Positions 1 through 8,217 of a DNA stretch of 64,000 bases are shown here, in pieces. Location: NCBI GenBank assembly GCA_001189345.1, contig LFKV01000010.1, positions 186,001 through 250,000 of the forward strand. Reading direction: 5' to 3'. The notes below the pieces were generated by a model. It made no database searches. It was not told the origin of the DNA and saw only the letters and a list, made by a program, of their open reading frames with translations. Both the position numbers and the translations under genes were made by a program. Source of the stretch: Candidatus Paraburkholderia kirkii. Its GTDB lineage: Bacteria > Pseudomonadota > Gammaproteobacteria > Burkholderiales > Burkholderiaceae. Positions within the stretch are counted from its first letter, which is position 1. The number at the start of each line of letters is the position of its first letter.

Positions 1-624
1 CAAACGGCTGGTTGGCCGTTATGCAAAGGGAACGGCGCTCATACCTGGCGCTGATGAGCTCGAACAGCACCGACGTCTCTGCCTGATCCTTGCTGACATA
101 TGCGAAATCGTCCAGGATGACCAGGTCGAAGCGATCCAGCCGGTTGACGGCGGACTCCAGCGCGAGCTCGCGGCGCGCGACCTGCAACCGTTGCACGAGG
201 TCGGTAGTGCGAGCGAAGAAGACCTTCCAGCCCTTCTCCAGCAGGCTCAGTCCGATCGCCGACGACAGGTACGATTTGCCCCCTCCGCTAGGCCCTAGAA
301 GAATCAGGTTGGTGCCGTTACGCAACCAGCCGTCGCCCGCGCAAAGCGCCGAGACGTGCGCGCGCGACACCATTGGCACCGCGTCGAAATTGAAGTTCTC
401 CAGTGTCTTGCCCGGCAGCAGCTTTGCGTCCCTGAGGTGACGTTCGATTCGGCGTCGATCGCGCTCGGCGATCTCGTGTTCGGCCAGCGCCATCGGCAGG
501 CGCGCTGCCGGCCATCCTTCCGTGTCGGAGCGCTCAGCAAAGCTGGACCAGATCTGCTTGATGGCGGGCAGCCGCAAATCGTTGAGCAGCAGCGACAGGC
601 GGGTGGCGTTGATGTCGAGACCAT
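1..624 (-). pseudogene. istB: IS21-family helper ATPase IstB, cut by window edge, damaged start
   Basis: The minus strand encodes the AAA+ helper ATPase of an IS21-family element, which assists the IstA transposase in target capture. The P-loop reads GPSGGGKSYLSSAIG (about 246-290), followed downstream by ARTTDLVQRLQ, a Walker-B-like LVILDDFAYV and SVLFELISARYERRS. The C-terminus runs off the left edge. The reading frame opens just after an in-frame TGA at 629-631 and has no start codon of its own. The only nearby ATG (622-624) is one frame off, so a 1-bp indel right after the start is likely. It lies directly downstream of the istA remnant, the normal IS21 order. The family assignment is firm; whether this copy is inactive is inferred. 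Confidence 0.8.
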
Positions 625-1160
625 GCCGTCACCTCCGTCGCCATGTCGTCAAGCAGGGCTTCGTAGTCGCTCAGCGGTGCCAGCTGGACGTTCACCTCCG
701 GCATGCTGTTCGTGCGCTTCGCTTCGAAACGCGAACACAGTGCGTCCAGCTCGGGTAACTGTCCATCGTCCAGACTCTGCTGCAGCGCCTGGGCCAGTTG
801 CGCTTCGCAGTTGTGCTCGTGGGCCAGGCTGAGCAGTTCAATCATGGTCCTGCATGCCTGGCGCTGCGGTAGCTGCTCAAGCAGGCGATCGAAGGTCAAC
901 GCGCGTTTCCTCGTAGTCGCACGTACGCTGGACCGGAAGCGGCTGAAGCAGTGCCCGCTCGAGCTCAATGCGTTTGCCATTACGCGCGTTGATTCGACCG
1001 ACGATCTCGTCGATGAAGCGGCGATAGGAACCGAGATTGTCGAAGTCGTGACTGCCGCGCAGAAGCAACGCATCACGCACTGCGCTCTTGAGGTGGCCAT
1101 GAGGGCTCTCGATGGCGCCGTTCTCGTGGGTGGGCCGGCGAACGTCAAAGCATGGGCGCC
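534..1160 (-). pseudogene. istA: IS21-family transposase IstA, C-terminal remnant with internal deletion
   Basis: Two IstA segments lie in different frames. The upstream piece (about 1160 down to 905) reads ENGAIESPHGHLKSAVRDAL and then RRFIDEIVGRINARN, the end of the catalytic core. The downstream piece (about 900 down to 534) reads LTFDRLLEQLPQRQACRTMI and then ELLSLAHEHNCEAQLA, the IstA C-terminus. In intact family members roughly 80 residues separate these blocks, including the [20 protein letters not shown] stretch. Here they are joined directly near 900, so an internal deletion plus frame change has occurred. The N-terminal half of IstA is absent upstream of about 1160, where other IS sequence begins. 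The element cannot encode a working transposase. Confidence 0.75.
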
Positions 1161-1209
1161 GCGTCCGCCGTTAATTCGAAGGGAGCTTTCTGGTTTGCGA
1201 CGTATGAAG

Positions 1210-2133
1210 GGGCATTTAGAGACGGTTTCATAAAGGCTGTTGAGATTGCCGAAGAGTGTTCCAGCAGATCAAGCAACAACCGAGTTTGAGGAACGCTTCA
1301 TGAATGTCCGCACGACGTTCGAAGCGAGTACGTAGACGGCGGAAGTTATGCAACCAGGCATGTGTACGTTCGACGACCCAACGGACTTTCCCAAGGCCGC
1401 TACCGTGCGGGTGACCGCGCCGCGCGATGCTGGTGGGAATGTTGCGCGCGTGAAGGAGGCACCGGTACTTGTCATGATCGTAACCGCGGTCGGCATAAAC
1501 ACAGCCAGGGCGACTCAGCGGCCGGCCGCGCACGCCGCCAATCGGTACGATGGCCTCGATCAACGGGATCAGTTGGGTGACGTCGTGACGATTGGCGCCG
1601 GTCAGGATTGCCGCGATCGGCGTACCGTTGGCGTCGGTGGTGACGTGGTGCTTGGAACCGGGTCGTGCTCGGTCGGTGGGGTTCGGGCCAGTTTTTCGCC
1701 CGCCCCAACCGCACGAATCGACGATGAGTCGACGACGACGCGGGAGAAGTCGATCTTCCCGGCCGCTCGTAGTTTCGCCAGCAGCAGTGCGTGCAGTCGA
1801 TCCCACACGCCGGCTTGCTGCCAATCGCGCAGCCTGCGCCAGCAACTGACGCCAGAGCCACATCCCATCTCCGCTGGCAGATCTCGCCACCGGATGCCGG
1901 TCTTCAGCACGAACAAGATGCCGGTCAGCGCAGCCCGATCCGGTACCGGCTTGCGGCCCGGATACTTGAAGCGGCGCGGCTTCGCTGGTGGTAGCAGTGG
2001 CTCGATCAGTGCCCACAGTTCGTCGTCGATGATTGGTTTGCCCATCTCCTCGATCCTGTTGTCACAACGATCGAGGTTAACAGGTTGCGTTACGGGTTAA
2101 CAGCCCCTAAGACGGGTTAACAGCCCCTAAGAG
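1210..2133 (-). mobile_element. IS5-family (IS427-like) insertion sequence
   Basis: This is a compact element of about 0.9 kb with one transposase spread over two overlapping frames. The ends are not sharply defined. The right side near 1211-1235 reads GGTTTCATAAAGGCTGTTGA. The left side, read inward from about 2147, contains GTTTCAAAAAG and then GGGGCTGTTAAC, which I take as a degenerate terminal inverted repeat. The left end carries two perfect tandem 20-bp copies (2093-2112 and 2113-2132). It sits between the IS21 remnant and an IS630 remnant and probably truncated one or both. Family assignment rests on the transposase. Confidence 0.65.
1228..2045 (-). CDS. IS5-family transposase, two frames joined by a probable -1 frameshift
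   Basis: The first frame (2045 down to about 1695) gives the N-terminal DUF4096-like domain: MGKPIIDDELWALIEPLLPP, then GIRWRDLPAEMG and the first catalytic region KIDFSRVVVDSSSIRA. The second frame (about 1695 down to 1228) gives the DDE core C-terminus: GSKHHVTTDANGTPIAAILT, then YADRGYDHDKYR and VVERTHAWLHNFRRLRTRFE. The frames overlap at an A5 run (complement of 1692-1696, in GGCGAAAAACTGG), and a -1 slip there joins them exactly. IS427-group IS5 elements commonly use such recoding, so this is probably an intact gene rather than a pseudogene. It ends at the TAA near 1228. Confidence 0.8.
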
Positions 2134-2139
2134 ATCTTT

Positions 2140-2508
2140 TTGAAACTACTTCTAAGTGGCGAGTTGTTCGTCGAGTTGCTCAAGAAGTTGATGTTTCATC
2201 GTAAAAGAGCGGTTCATTTGATCGTCGACGGATTGCCAGCGCATAAGAAAGCTATCGTTAAGGACTATGTCGCGAGTACGCAGGGCAAGTTGACTTTGCA
2301 TTTTCTGCCCGATTACGCACCGGACCTCAATCCAGATGAACTGGTGTGGAGTCACGTCAAGCGGACCGGCGTTGCGCGACGCCCACTTCAAAAAGGTGAA
2401 AAGTTGGGCTCAAAAATTCACGAGCAGCTTTCACAAATTAGCCGCGATCCGTGCCTTGTTCGATCATTTTTTAGGTATCAATCTGTCCGCTATATTGCTG
2501 ACGTGTGA
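2140..2508 (+). pseudogene. IS630-family transposase, C-terminal fragment
   Basis: The frame encodes the C-terminal half of an IS630/Tc1-mariner type DDE transposase. It contains AVHLIVDGLPAHKKAIVKDY (second catalytic Asp region), then LTLHFLPDYAPDLNPDELVW (the third acidic residue in the PDLNPDE motif). The N-terminal helix-turn-helix and first Asp are missing. The 5' side stops at the IS5-family element, which most likely cut it off. It differs in sequence from the two IS630 copies at 36.5 and 59 kb, so it is another IS630 type. The first ATG is internal to the original gene. Confidence 0.75.
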
Positions 2509-2509
2509 G

Positions 2510-2583
2510 TAAATACCGCTCGCCGCGGGAGTTTCGTCGGCAAGCAAATTCTCCAACCTAAGCGTGACCGGGTGTTCGGTTAT
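2510..2583 (+). repeat. Remnant of the 3' end of an IS3-family (IS2-group) element
   Basis: This stretch matches the end of the IS at 20364-20440 almost base for base. Both read AAATACCGCTCGCCGC, then GAGTTTCGTCGGCAAGCAAA, then CTCCAACCTAAGCG, and both stop matching after CGGTTATGC. It therefore marks the right terminus of a second copy, of which about 74 bp survive. It separates the IS630 fragment from the truncated flhG and probably marks the junction of the deletion that removed the flhG 5' end. Confidence 0.8.
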
Positions 2584-3431
2584 GCGGGGGCAAGTCCACA
2601 CGTCGGCGGTGGTGAATCTCGGCGCGGCGCTGTCCGTGCACGGCAAGGATGTGCTCGTCGTCGACGAGCATCGCAATGCGGGATCGGTCAGCCGTCTCGC
2701 GGAGCCGTCTCGCGGGTTTCTCCGATGCCGGCGCGCTTGCCGCCGTGATGTCGGGCCGCCGGGCGCTCGCGGATGTCGTCGAGCGCACGCCGTTCGGCTT
2801 CTCGCTGATCGCGGCCCCGTGCGACGAGCGCATCAGCCACGACGCCGCGCAGTGCCGCGCGTTGCTCGACGGTCCGGCGGACATCGTGCTGATCGATGCG
2901 CAGCTCGATCGCAACGGTTCGCTCTCGTCGCTCGTGGCGCAGGCGCATGACTTTCTCATAGTGACGCGAGTGGCCGCGTCGGCGATCACCGAGGCGTATG
3001 CGTGCATGAAGCGTCTGCACTACGCCCACGCAATCGGCCAGTTCCGCGTGCTCATCAATCACGTGCAGAACCCGGCCGACGCGGCTGTCGCGTTCGACAA
3101 CCTGTCGGGCGTCGTGAGCCGGTATCTGGCCGTGTCGCTGGTGCAGGCAGGGTATGTGTCCGAGGATGCGCGCGTCGCTCGGGCGAAGGAGTTCTCCCGC
3201 TGCGCAGTCGAAGCGTTCCCGGCCACGGCCACGGCCACGGCGCGCGACTACCGTGCGATCGCGGCGGAGCTCCTGCACTGGCCGATGCGTTCCGCGCTGT
3301 ACATGCGCGCGGCGGGCGGACCGGCGGACGCGCGTATTGCGGTTGGCGACGCGGAACAGGGCGGGCGGGAGGCGGCGCGACGTGCGGCCGCGCTTCACGA
3401 TTTTGCAATGAGCAGCACGGCGTCGATGTGA
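2584..3431 (+). pseudogene. flhG: Flagellar number regulator FlhG (MinD-like ATPase), 5'-truncated and frameshifted
   Basis: The product resembles FlhG/FleN, the MinD-family ATPase that limits flagellar number and antagonises FlhF. The frame opens at VNLGAALSVHGKDVLVVDE, the part of a MinD fold just after the P-loop. The P-loop itself is missing because the 5' end was replaced by IS sequence. A perfect 13-bp tandem duplication (GCCGTCTCGCGGA / GCCGTCTCGCGGG, about 2694-2719) shifts the frame. Removing one copy restores NAGSVSRLAGFSDAGALAA and the rest reads openly to 3431 (GPADIVLIDAQL, then LIVTRVAASAITEAYACMKR). It is followed by fliA after 18 bases, the usual flhF-flhG-fliA order. It is clearly nonfunctional. 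Confidence 0.8.
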
Positions 3432-3449
3432 TCAAGACAGGTGACCAAG

Positions 3450-4181
3450 ATGTATAACGCCCAAGGCAAACTCTCACAGTCGGACGTGCTGACGAAATAT
3501 GCGCGCTCGTTCGCCGGCTGGGGCTTCAGCTCGTCGCCAAGATGCCGGCGAGCGTCGATCTCGACGACCTGATCCAGGCCGGCATGATCGGCCTGATGGA
3601 TGCGGCGAGCCGCTACAAGGAAGATCAGGGCGCGCAGTTCGAAACCTACGCGAGCCAGCGCATTCGCGGCGCGATGCTCGACGAGCTGCGCGCGAACGAC
3701 TGGCTGCCGCGCAGCATGCGCAAGGCGTCGCGTGAAGTGGAGTCGGCGGTGCACAAGGTCGAGCAGAACCTCGGCCGCGCCGCGAGCGAGACGGAGATCG
3801 CCAAGCACATGAACATGCCGCTCGACGAGTACCAGTCGATGCTGCAGGATTTGCACGGCAGCCAGCTGATCTACTACGAGGACTTCGATCGCTCCGCCGA
3901 CGACGAGCCGTTCCTCGACCGCTACTGCGTCGATCGCTCGGACCCGCTTTCGGCGCTTCTGGACGACAGCCTGCGCAGCGCGCTGATCGACGCGATCGAC
4001 AAGCTCCCCGAGGGCGAGAAGCTCCTGATGAGCCTCTACTACGAGCGCGACTTGAACCTGCGCGAAATCGGCGCGGTGATGGAAGTGAGCGAATCGCGCG
4101 TGTGCCAGCTGCACAGCCAGGCAGTGGCGCGTCTGCGTTCGAAGCTGCGCGAGCAGTCCTGGACGAGCCGTCGACGCCTGA
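3450..4181 (+). pseudogene. fliA: Flagellar sigma factor FliA (sigma-28), frameshifted near the start
   Basis: FliA directs RNA polymerase to class III flagellar promoters. The first codons MYNAQGKLSQSDVLTKYA are normal, but one C is missing near 3502: GCGCGCTCG where GCGCCGCTCG is expected for APLVRRLGLQLVAKMPA. The frame is lost until MPASVDLDDLIQAGMIGLMD at 3542. Region 2 (FETYASQRIRGAMLDELR, NDWLPRSMRK), region 3 and region 4 (LREIGAVMEVSESRVCQLHS) are preserved. The 3' end is unclear: no stop follows in the main frame, but a TGA at 4179-4181 in another frame would give a normal length, so a second indel is possible. With flhG broken as well, sigma-28 dependent motility is probably lost. 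Confidence 0.85.
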
Positions 4182-4187
4182 GGATTC

Positions 4188-4209
4188 TTGTCCGCCCGAG
4201 GGCGGGCAA
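4188..4209. terminator. Hairpin between convergent fliA and the GGDEF gene
   Basis: TTGTCCGCCC and GGGCGGGCAA pair over 10 bases with one G-T pair and a very short loop. The hairpin sits between two genes that converge, so a bidirectional terminator is the simplest reading. There is only a short A/T tract on either side. Confidence 0.5.
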
Positions 4210-4219
4210 ACGAAGTTGC

Positions 4220-5277
4220 CTAGCCCGATTCGAAGTCGCGCGTTTCGGCGAATACGGTCTTGCCTTCGCCAAAGCTTTTTGCGCGATACATCGCGCGGTC
4301 GGCGGCGCGCAGCAGGGCGGTCATGTCGGTCCGGCGCGCGGCCGTGGCGCTGGAAAGCAGGCACGCGCCGATGCTCGCCGATACCGAGACCGGCCGTTTC
4401 TGCACCGACGTGATCGTGCTCAGGACCGAGTGGATGCTGTCGGCTACCGACAGCACCGCGCCGCGGTCGCGGACCTGATGCGCGAACACGACGAACTCGT
4501 CGCCGCCGAGACGCGCGAGGGTGTCCGTCGCGCATGCGTCGCGCGAGCAGTTGCGCGAAGGATTGCAGCAGCATGTCTGCCGACGGCGTGACCGTAGGTG
4601 TCGTTCACTTCCTTGAATCCATCCAGATCGATCAGCAGGAGCGCGCTGGCGCCGCGGCCGTCGGCTTCCGGCGCGAGCATTGCGCGATTGACGATCTGCT
4701 CCAGCGCGTAGCGGTTCGACAGGCCCGTGAGCGGATCGGTCGATGCCTGGCGCGCCAGGTCGCGGTTCGCGTTGCCGAGCCGGTCGACGAGCACGCTCAG
4801 ATACACCGATGCGGCCAGCACGCTCAGTCTCAGTCCTATCGCGGCGGGAAGGTTCGCGTTCCACCACGGCTGGCGGATCCCGAGCGCCACGACGACGCCG
4901 AGCGCCGTCACGCAGGAAACGGCAAGCGTGCGCTTGCCGTAGCGGTATCCCGAACCGATCAGAAACCAGAACATCACCCAGAGCAGCGGCAGCGCGGTCG
5001 CGCCGCCCTCGGCGAGCGCGAGCCCGAGCAGCGCCTGATCGGCGATGGTCGTGAAGGTGAGACGCGTCAGCGACGGCGCGCTCGTGCGGCTCAAGACGAG
5101 CAGCGTCATCGCGCCGTAAGCCACGTAGAGGGCGATGAGGTGCGTGACCAGCGACACGTCGTGCGACGGATGTAACCATGCGAAGACGCCGTAGGGCAGA
5201 AGAACCGCCGCGCCCATCCAGACCCGAAGCGTGGCCTGCTCGCGTTCGGGATTCCGGCCCGGACCATGCGAAAGCAT
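4220..5277 (-). pseudogene. Membrane-bound GGDEF diguanylate cyclase, two frameshifts
   Basis: The N-terminal half (5277 down to about 4790) has several hydrophobic segments, for example MGAAVLLPYGVFAWL, LIALYVAYGAMTLLVL and LLWVMFWFLIGSGYRYGK. A GGDEF domain starts with ARQASTDPLTGLSNRYALEQ. The domain is split by two single-base insertions: an A near 4577 (GGCAGACATG for GGCGACATG) and a G near 4532 (CGCGACGGACACC). Corrected, it reads TYGHAVGDMLLQSFAQLLAR, then DTLARLGGDEFVVFAHQVRD and MYRAKSFGEGKTVF. The catalytic GGDEF signature is intact at the sequence level, but the protein cannot be made whole. If functional it would have produced cyclic di-GMP. Confidence 0.8.
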
Positions 5278-5498
5278 GAGCCCGGCGTGCCGATTGATGC
5301 GCCCGCTCCATACTGACCCCTGGATGGTGATCTCTTGCGGTTTTATCTTGCTGTTATGTCATGCGGCCCCGTTGCGTGGCATCGGTGACGGAGTTGCATC
5401 GAGTTGCACCGAGCGAGCGACCCGTTATTTTGCAACTTTTTGCGAGGACGCTGGGTTTCGTGTAAGAACGGCGTTCGGGCTTCTTTTTACGATTCACC

Positions 5499-6508
5499 GT
5501 GATACGCGACGGATCTCTTTCTCTGGCCGGCGAATGGTTGCCGGTGTGCAATAGCGAGGACGTGCCTACGGGCGGCGCGCGCGGGTTCGTCGTCGCGGAG
5601 GAGCGGATCGTCGTGTGGCGCGACGGCGTCGGCGCGGCGCATGTCTGGCGCGACTACTGTCCGCACTGTGGAGCGCAGTTGTCGCTCGGCTCCGTGATGC
5701 GCGATCGGATCGCGTGTCCGTATCATGGCTGGAGCTATGAGATCGAAGCGAAGGGCAATGCCTGCGGATTCCGTCGAATCCGTCGCTACGTCCGAGCAAG
5801 CGCGTGTGCGCGACGACGTTCGTCAGTGAGGAACGGTACGGCGTCGTCTGGATGTGTTTCGGCGAGCCCGCGCATGCGCTCGATTTCTTCCCCGAAGCCG
5901 CGATTCCCGGTGGCAGGCGGATCAATCTCGCGCCGCAGACGGTGAGGTCATCCGCGCCGCGTGTCGTCGAGAATTTTCTGGATATGGCGCACTTCTCGTT
6001 CGTGCATGTGGGGATTCTGGGCGAGCATGCGCATGCGGAGGTGCCGGATTACGAGGTCGTTCAGATTCCCGATGGCGGACTGGAGGCGCGGCAGTGCCGT
6101 TACTGGCAGCCTGCGGGAATGCCAGGGCAGGGTGGCGGCGCGATGATCGACTACGTGTATCGCGTGAAGCCGCCGTTGATCGCGTGTCTCACGAAGATGG
6201 CGTCGGGCGGGCAGGGCGCGCTGCATATCATGCTGGCGGCGTCGCCGGTCACGCAGACGGAAACGCGCGCTTGGCTCGTGTCGATTCACGAAGATGACAC
6301 GACGCATGACGATCAGGCGCTTTATGATTTCAACATGGAGATCCTGATGCAGGACACGCCGATCGTGGAGTCGCAATGGCCGAAGTGCTTGCCGCTGGAT
6401 CTGGATGTGGAACTGCATCAGAAGTGCGATCGGATGTCGGTGGCTTATCGGCGGTGGCTGGCGGGGATGGGGTTTGGGTGGGGGACGGTGGCTGGAGCCC
6501 GGCGCTAG
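5499..6508 (+). pseudogene. Rieske [2Fe-2S] non-heme iron oxygenase, frameshifted
   Basis: This is an alpha-subunit-like ring-hydroxylating or demethylating oxygenase. The Rieske cluster ligands appear as CPHC (about residues 53-56) and CPYHGWSYEIEAKG about 18 residues later. The proposed start is GTG at 5499. A one-base loss near 5760 breaks the frame: the expected NCLRIPSNPSLRPSKRVCAT lies one frame over and continues openly to the TAG at 6508. The downstream catalytic part contains RVVENFLDMAHFSFVHVGIL, where Asp and His resemble the mononuclear iron site, then PDYEV and the vanillate-demethylase-like C-terminus. The substrate is unknown. No reductase gene is adjacent. Confidence 0.75.
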
Positions 6509-6827
6509 GCCGTGGCGAGTGATTCCGCCGATGGGAACGGCGGTCCCGTGTCTGGTTGCGGGGAGGTCGATCGCAATCCATCGATGTGTTCGTTCAAACC
6601 CGCAGGTGCCGACTGCCACTTGGGATCGAGGATGAAATCGATGCCTTCGCGGCTGGCACGAGGTCCGCATCGCCGGCGAGAAGGTCGAGGCGCAGCGCCA
6701 GCTTTCTCTTCTTTCTCAACGAGTTCGAGGCGAAACACGTCTCCGGATGTGAAAATGCCTCAAGGCGGCGTGTCCGGGATAGGAAGCGGCGAGTTTCGTC
6801 GAGTCGGACTCTCGAGTCGGACTCATT
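6509..6827 (-). other. Possible coding remnant, unrecognised
   Basis: On the minus strand short open stretches in changing frames read FRLELVEKEE, then LALRLDLLAGDADLVPA, then GIDFILDPKWQ and LNEHIDGLRSTSP. The blocks are collinear and look like one small protein broken by two frameshifts, but I cannot name a family. No start codon or ribosome binding site stands out. It may be an eroded gene that was transcribed away from the tRNA. Confidence 0.3.
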
Positions 6828-6903
6828 TGGCGCGCCCGGCTGGGATCGAACCAGCAACCCCTGCCTTCGGAGGGCAGTACTCTATCCATTGAGCTACGGG
6901 CGC
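6828..6903 (-). tRNA. tRNA-Arg (anticodon CCG)
   Basis: The minus strand folds as a canonical tRNA of 76 nt with encoded CCA. The acceptor stem is GCGCCCG paired with CGGGCGC. The anticodon stem CTGCC / GGCAG encloses the loop CTCCGAA, giving anticodon CCG. The T arm carries GGTTCGATCCC. The discriminator base is G. CCG reads the arginine codon CGG. Confidence 0.95.
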
Positions 6904-7233
6904 ATCGGAGAAGGGTTCTTGCGGAGAAAGACACGCCTTGCGGAGAAAGACACGCCGAAAGGCGGCTGCAAGGCCCATGCGAATCCGGAAGGATACCTGT
7001 TTTCCGTGACTTCGTCCATCGCGCGGGCCTGCGCCGCGCGTGCGCAAACAGTCAGAAAGCATCACACGATTCGGGTAAACGCCCGTTCCCCCGCCACACC
7101 CACCTCGCGCCGACAGTTAAGCGTTCCGTCTATAATCGACCGTGCCTTTCCCAAGGCGCGCCTGAGCGCAATGCGGTAGCTGTCACGCTGTCACTGAACC
7201 GACCCACACCAAAAAACGGGAGACGAGACAAGC
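6904..7233 (+). promoter_or_regulatory. Intergenic region with probable cytochrome promoter
   Basis: No gene is visible in these 330 bases between tRNA-Arg (minus) and the cytochrome gene (plus). An imperfect direct repeat GAGAAAGACACGCC occurs twice (about 6920-6953). A strong -10 hexamer TATAAT lies at 7131-7136, about 98 bases before the cytochrome ATG, with only a weak -35-like CCGACA at 7110-7115. A purine-rich ribosome binding site (CGGGAGACGAG) precedes the ATG at 7234. Confidence 0.45.
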
Positions 7234-8145
7234 ATGAGCGAAGCACCCCACGGAGCCCCGATCAAGACGCCCGGCCAACTCATCGCCGCGGTCATCGCGG
7301 GATTCGGCATCCCGGTCGCCATCATCATCCTGCTCGCGGTGTACGTGAACAACGCGACGCGCACCGGCGCGGGCACCGATCTCGAAGCCTCGGTGACGGA
7401 GCGCATCGCGCCGGTCGCGCAGGTCGATATCCGCGACGCCAACGCGCCGCGCGTCTACAAGACCGGCGAGGAAGTCTTCAAGGCTGTTTGTTCGGCCTGT
7501 CACGCCGCCGGAACCGCGGGCGCGCCCAAGTTCGGCGATGCCGGCGCGTGGGCGCTGCGCATCGGCGAAGGCTACGACACGCTCCTGCACAACGCGCTCA
7601 ACGGCAAGGGTGCGATGCCCCCGCGCGGCGGCACCAGTCCCGACGATTACAGCGACTTCGAAATCGCGCACGCCGTCGTCTATATGGCGAACAACAGCGG
7701 CGGAAAACTCGCGGAGCCGGCGCAACTCGCGCCGGGCGCGGTGGCGAGCGCGGACGCGTCGGTCCCGGCTGCCTCGGGTGCCGCAGCCGCGCCGGTTGGT
7801 GCAAGCGCGAACGAAAACGCACAAGCAGCGGCCGCCGTGGTGGCGCTGGCATCGGTGCTGCAGGCCGCGCCGGCCCCGGCAGCAGGCGCGCAAAGCACCG
7901 ATGCCGCGCAAGCCGGCAAGGCGCTCTACGAACAAGTCTGCCAGGCCTGTCACGCGGCCGGCGTGCTCAACGCGCCGAAGTTCGGCGACAAGGCCGCATG
8001 GGCGCCGCGCTTGAAAGACTCGATGGACACTGTCTACAACTACGCGCTGCACGGCAAGGGCGCGATGCCGCCGAAGGGCGGATCGAACGCACCGGATGCG
8101 GACGTGAAGGCCGCCGTCGATTACATGGTGAACGCGGCGAAGTAA
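7234..8145 (+). CDS. Membrane-anchored diheme cytochrome c (cytochrome c5 family)
   Basis: This electron-transfer protein of 303 residues starts with a short cytoplasmic lead and one transmembrane segment (LIAAVIAGFGIPVAIIILLA, about residues 17-36). Two class I cytochrome domains of the c5 type follow, with heme motifs CSACH (86-90) and CQACH (236-240). Each is followed by a Met ligand in AMPPRGG and AMPPKGG. An Ala/Pro/Gly-rich linker of about 60 residues joins them. It would carry electrons on the periplasmic side, probably to a terminal oxidase. The gene is intact, has its own promoter candidate and ends at a strong hairpin. Confidence 0.85.
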   Translation: MSEAPHGAPIKTPGQLIAAVIAGFGIPVAIIILLAVYVNNATRTGAGTDLEASVTERIAPVAQVDIRDANAPRVYKTGEEVFKAVCSACHAAGTAGAPKFGDAGAWALRIGEGYDTLLHNALNGKGAMPPRGGTSPDDYSDFEIAHAVVYMANNSGGKLAEPAQLAPGAVASADASVPAASGAAAAPVGASANENAQAAAAVVALASVLQAAPAPAAGAQSTDAAQAGKALYEQVCQACHAAGVLNAPKFGDKAAWAPRLKDSMDTVYNYALHGKGAMPPKGGSNAPDADVKAAVDYMVNAAK

Positions 8146-8166
8146 CGCTTCGGCTTCGGCGCGCGA

Positions 8167-8199
8167 TAAAAACCCTGCGTCGCGGCGCAGGGTTTTTTA
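8167..8199. terminator. Bidirectional rho-independent terminator
   Basis: AACCCTGCG and CGCAGGGTT form a 9-bp stem around a 6-base loop. The stem is flanked by AAAA on the left and TTTTTT on the right, so it can end transcription of the cytochrome gene (plus) and of rep (minus). Confidence 0.85.
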
Positions 8200-8217
8200 T
8201 TGGAGACCCCGAAAGCA

